Origin: Paenibacillus sediminis
GTDB lineage: Bacteria > Bacillota > Bacilli > Paenibacillales > Paenibacillaceae
Length of the DNA stretch: 64,000 nt
Reading direction: 5' to 3'
Assembly: GCF_017873765.1 (NCBI RefSeq)
Contig: NZ_JAGGKP010000002.1
Span: 266,245 to 330,244 of the forward strand
Made by a program: the position numbers and the translations under genes. Under the pieces are notes generated by a model that was given only the letters and a program-made list of their open reading frames with translations, was not told the DNA's origin and made no database searches. Below, piece by piece: positions 61,213 through 64,000 of this stretch (position 1 is its first letter; each line of letters starts with the position of its first letter).

Positions 61213-61752
61213 TTGAACGATCTTATTTTTATTGGTGGCGTACATGGGGTAGGAAAAACCACTTTTTGCAACGAATTAGTAAATACATATCAAATCCCCA
61301 CTTACTCTGCAAGCAGAATCATCTCTGAGCTAAAGAAGCAAAACCTCCCTTCAAATAAGTTAATACCAGATATTGACGTTAATCAGGCATTTCTTTTAGA
61401 AGGTCTTAAAAAGATTAAATCTATGAGAAAAGTTTTTATATTGGATGGCCACTTTTGTTTAATAAATGAAAACCGTACTATTTCTAAGATACCCGAAACA
61501 GTATTCTACCAAATAAAACCATCTGCTTGCATTGTTGTTATGGATACAGTGAGTAGCATTATAGAACGTCTTGAAATTCGTGACAACATTGATTATGAAT
61601 CTTCCTTTATAGAGCATTTTCAAGATGAAGAAATAAATCATGCAGTATTCCTTGCTAACACGTTAAATATTCCATATCACATTTACAATCAAAGTACCCA
61701 GTCTATGAGTCAGCTACATAACTTTATCACAGAATTAGGGGTGATAAAATGA
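61213..61752 (+). CDS. P-loop ATPase/nucleotide-kinase-like protein, first gene of the PIN/ASCH operon
   Basis: 179 residues. TTG start eight bases after AAAGGAGAG. Walker A is GGVHGVGKTTFC (residues 8-19), followed by VFILDGHFCLI (Walker-B-like Asp) and SIIERLEIRDNIDYES, the LID-type Arg segment of adenylate-kinase-like P-loop proteins. This resembles AAA_17/AAA_33-type small kinases. Its stop overlaps the next ATG (ATGA), so translation is coupled. It may phosphorylate a nucleotide or RNA end, or act as the antitoxin or NTP sensor of the locus. That role is inference. Confidence 0.85.
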   Translation: MNDLIFIGGVHGVGKTTFCNELVNTYQIPTYSASRIISELKKQNLPSNKLIPDIDVNQAFLLEGLKKIKSMRKVFILDGHFCLINENRTISKIPETVFYQIKPSACIVVMDTVSSIIERLEIRDNIDYESSFIEHFQDEEINHAVFLANTLNIPYHIYNQSTQSMSQLHNFITELGVIK

Positions 61753-63248
61753 GGGTCTTACTCGATACTAATATTATTATTCATCGTGAAACGAGTAATA
61801 TAATGAAAAATGACATTGGTGTTTTGTTCAGATGGCTTGACAAGCTTGGTTACTCAAAATGTGTCCATCCTGTAACCATCGAAGAAATAAAAAGATATAA
61901 AGACACACGTACCGTTAATTCTATGGTCATCAAACTTGATAGTTACCAAGTTATGAAGACTGAAGCACCTATGACTCCTATAGTAAGTAGCATTTCCAAG
62001 AAATACGATAAAAATCCTAATGATATCAATGATACCAAACTGTTAAATGAATTAGTAGCTGAACGAGTTGATATGTTAATAACTGAAGATCGAAAAATAG
62101 CCATGAAAGCGAGTCAACTAAACCTATCTGATAAAGTATTTACGATTGATTCCTTTCTAGAAAAGGTAACAAGTGAACACCCTGATCTAATTAATTATAA
62201 AATCCTTTCAGTTAAAAAAGAGTACATAGGAAACATAAATATAGATGACCCTTTCTTTGATAGTCTGAAGGCAGACTATCATGGGTTTGAAAGATGGTTT
62301 AACAAAAAAGCCGATGAAATGGCTTATATATGTAAAATGGATAATGGAGTAGCTGCCTTTCTATATTTGAAAATTGAAGGTGAGAATGAAAACTACTCGA
62401 ACATTTCGCCTTCATTCTCCAAAAAGAAGCGCCTAAAGATTGGAACATTCAAAGTGACCATGAACGGGTACAAGCTAGGAGAACGTTTTTTGAAAATTAT
62501 TTTTGATAACGCACTAAAGTCCCGTGTTGATGAAATCTACGTCACTATATTTGATAGAAGCATTGAACAAATACGACTAATTAACTTGCTTACTGATTTT
62601 GGATTTACCAAGCATGGTACCAAGGATGGAGCGGAGTTGGTATATACTCGTGATTTCCAACCTGCCTTCGATGGTATGAACCCAAAGTATACATTTCCTT
62701 ATATTGATACAAACAAAGAAATATTCATTACACCGATATATCCTGAGTATCACACTAATTTATTTCCTGATTCCATATTACGTACAGAGTCACCAGCAGA
62801 TTATATTGAAAATGAACCATTCAGAAATGCAATTAGTAAGGTGTTCATTTCAAGATCAATTGAAAGAAATCTCAATGCAGGAGACATTATTGTCTTTTAT
62901 CGGACTGGCGGGTACTATGAGAGTGTTATCACCACGATTGGTATCGTTGAAAGTGTCATTACTGATATCAAAGACCCTCAACATTTCATAAGCTTATGTA
63001 AAAAAAGAAGTGTGTTTACTGACAAAGCTCTCTTAGAATTTTGGCATTATAAAAAAAGTAGGCCGTTTATTGTTAATTTCCTTTATGCATATTCCTTTCC
63101 AAAACGGATAAACATGAAGAGACTTATTGAACTAGGGGTTATTCAAAGTGTTCACTCTGCTCCACGAGGGTTTATGAGAATCACATATCAGAACTTTAAA
63201 GACATCATTAGGGAGGCACAGATTGATGAACGTATTATTATCAATTAA
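61749..63248 (+). CDS. PIN nuclease + GNAT-like + EVE/PUA-like fusion protein
   Basis: 499 residues in three modules. Residues 1-140 form a PIN-type RNase domain with all acidic positions: D6 in VLLDTN, E45/E46 in TIEEIKRY, D95 in NDINDTKLL and D114 in ITEDRKIAMKA. Residues about 150-310 look like a GNAT fold (LKIGTFKVTMNGYKLGERFL in place of the acetyl-CoA loop, and IEQIRLINLLTDFGFTKHG like GNAT motif B), although the usual Gly-x-Gly is changed. Residues about 370-490 resemble an EVE/PUA-type modified-nucleotide reader (SRSIERNLNAGDIIVFYRTG). The role is unknown; an RNA-cleaving effector is the leading idea. Confidence 0.78.
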   Translation: MRVLLDTNIIIHRETSNIMKNDIGVLFRWLDKLGYSKCVHPVTIEEIKRYKDTRTVNSMVIKLDSYQVMKTEAPMTPIVSSISKKYDKNPNDINDTKLLNELVAERVDMLITEDRKIAMKASQLNLSDKVFTIDSFLEKVTSEHPDLINYKILSVKKEYIGNINIDDPFFDSLKADYHGFERWFNKKADEMAYICKMDNGVAAFLYLKIEGENENYSNISPSFSKKKRLKIGTFKVTMNGYKLGERFLKIIFDNALKSRVDEIYVTIFDRSIEQIRLINLLTDFGFTKHGTKDGAELVYTRDFQPAFDGMNPKYTFPYIDTNKEIFITPIYPEYHTNLFPDSILRTESPADYIENEPFRNAISKVFISRSIERNLNAGDIIVFYRTGGYYESVITTIGIVESVITDIKDPQHFISLCKKRSVFTDKALLEFWHYKKSRPFIVNFLYAYSFPKRINMKRLIELGVIQSVHSAPRGFMRITYQNFKDIIREAQIDERIIIN

Positions 63249-63597
63249 ACCTGAATTTGTGAACAAGATTTTCTCAGGCGATAAAAAATATGAATATCGT
63301 AAAACTATATTTAAAAGAAAGGATATCAATAAGGTTGTGGTTTATGCTACCGCTCCTGTTAGTCGCGTAGTTGGTGAATTCGAGATTGAATCGGTTCTTT
63401 TTGATGATGTTAATTCATTATGGGAAGTAACTAAAGCATACTCGGGAATTGACGAGCAGTTTTTCTTTGAGTATTTCACCGAGAAGGAAAAAGGATATGC
63501 TATAAAAATTAAAAGCTATAAGAAGTATCAAAGATCTATGAAATTAGGTGAAGTTTATTACTCAGTTCCACCTCAATCATTTGCCTATATAGATTAG
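63226..63597 (+). CDS. ASCH-domain RNA-binding protein
   Basis: 123 residues. ASCH marks: VLLSIKPEFVNKIFSGDKKYEYRK (the loop that reads GxKxxEyR in the family), VVVYATAPVSRVVGEFEIES, and the C-terminal PPQSFAYI. ASCH domains have a PUA-like fold and bind RNA or modified nucleotides. The ATG at 63226 lies inside the PIN gene end (23-bp overlap) behind GGGAGG. It could be the partner regulator of the effector. Confidence 0.87.
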   Translation: MNVLLSIKPEFVNKIFSGDKKYEYRKTIFKRKDINKVVVYATAPVSRVVGEFEIESVLFDDVNSLWEVTKAYSGIDEQFFFEYFTEKEKGYAIKIKSYKKYQRSMKLGEVYYSVPPQSFAYID

Positions 63598-63634
63598 TTT
63601 TGCGCTATATTTGAGATATCGAAAAGGGGGCACC

Positions 63635-63748
63635 TTAGGCTCCCTTCTCTTGTTCTTCGCTCTTCTCAACGCTCCCCCTCTTAGCTAGGACCTCTTTTAC
63701 TATCTCTGCAGCGGCTTTGATAAACTGTTCGTAATCTTTAGTTTTCAT
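63635..63748 (-). CDS. Small hydrophilic protein, 37 residues
   Basis: Minus-strand frame MKTKDYEQFIKAAAEIVKEV, then LAKRGSVEKSEEQEKGA, behind AAGGAG ten bases before the ATG. A short hairpin (GGGAGCC/GGTGCCC-type) and CCCCCTTTTC follow. It is charged and helical, resembling small proteins of phages or plasmids, but I recognise no family. The 5' end faces the IS-like element. Confidence 0.5.
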   Translation of the reverse strand: MKTKDYEQFIKAAAEIVKEVLAKRGSVEKSEEQEKGA

Positions 63749-63906
63749 TGTCTGACGAACTCCTTTTTATTACATAGGAGTTTGTGTAGGTGTTGCTATT
63801 CCCGATGGTCAGCTTTACTTGGACAGCATTGTAAATTTTTAAAAATATAATCGAAAGATACTTTAAAAAATACTCTATTAAAAAGATACAAAGCAGGTTC
63901 AATTTA

Positions 63907-64000
63907 TGGATCGTCTACACTTAGTTGGACATAAAAAATAGGGGCTAGTAGAATGAAATCAATACAATTAGGAGCGGATCTACTATGCCAAAACAAAGAC
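63907..64000 (+). mobile_element. Left end of an IS3-like insertion element (partial)
   Basis: From about 63907 the sequence GATCGTCTACACTTAGTTGG followed by ACA resembles terminal repeats of IS3-family elements. After about 55 bp an AGGAG precedes ATG 63985 with the codons MPKQR, the common OrfA beginning of that family. The transposase runs past the window end, so identification rests on the terminus and five codons. The 63749-63906 stretch has no gene I can support. Confidence 0.5.
63985..64000 (+). CDS. Transposase OrfA start, IS3 type (partial)
   Basis: Only MPKQR plus one base lies in the window. AGGAG is 12 bases upstream. The assignment depends on the flanking IS-like terminus and common family starts. 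Confidence 0.4.

Overview
The window looks like a chromosomal segment of a spore-forming, low-to-moderate GC Gram-positive, most probably Paenibacillus or a close relative. The support is AGGAGG-type ribosome binding sites, frequent TTG and GTG starts, an H-type small acid-soluble spore protein, a CotB/CotG/CotH spore-coat cluster with sigma-K-like promoters, an orthologue of the Bacillus multidrug exporter BmrA, and a copper-amine-oxidase-N-terminal-like secreted protein of the kind common in Paenibacillus. I see no rRNA, tRNA or CRISPR array.

Layout. 1-5.4 kb: end of a response regulator, bmrA, a tag-methyltransferase-acetyltransferase run and a DMT-family transporter. 5.4-12.5 kb: sspH, two aldo/keto reductases (one iolS), a cupin, an alkyltransferase-like DNA repair protein, a TetR-controlled membrane protein with three tandem operators, a decayed bioB and a MetE-like protein. 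12.5-16.1 kb: a three-gene osmoprotectant ABC transporter (OpuC type) beside a GntR-RCK_C regulator of the BusR type, which suggests c-di-AMP control of osmolyte uptake. 16.5-22.9 kb: a seven-gene operon with a type 2 ABC importer, two predicted phosphohydrolases and a DeoR regulator, probably uptake and hydrolysis of an organophosphate. 24-25.2 kb: glutathione-independent formaldehyde dehydrogenase. 25.5-31.2 kb: spore-coat locus with two CotB-like proteins, a CotG-like Ser/Gly/Arg repeat protein and the divergent coat kinase CotH, plus an embedded ion permease.

31-51 kb: mostly metabolic and transport genes (quinone oxidoreductase, AlsT symporter, an HxlR-controlled MFS/aldo-keto reductase pair, a twin P-loop protein, a GPH symporter, rlmN, a POT peptide transporter, an M1 peptidase, an FAD dehydrogenase, a DUF817 protein, an MFS exporter and an AHL-lactonase-like hydrolase). 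A marR gene here carries an in-frame ochre codon. 51.4-56.4 kb: secreted protein, ABC transporter and two-component system, preceded by TTTAGAA direct repeats in an 11-bp phase. 56.5-60.4 kb: a luciferase-like monooxygenase, an amino-acid permease under a glycine riboswitch with an intrinsic terminator, and the copper-amine-oxidase-like protein.

60.5-64 kb is accessory in character: AT-rich, a degenerate reading frame on the minus strand, then a compact three-gene operon (P-loop ATPase/kinase; a 499-residue PIN + GNAT-like + EVE/PUA-like fusion; an ASCH protein) whose -10 box lies between the arms of a perfect 14-bp inverted repeat, then the left end of what looks like an IS3-type element. 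This operon is the best candidate for an undescribed system (toxin-antitoxin or RNA-targeting defence).
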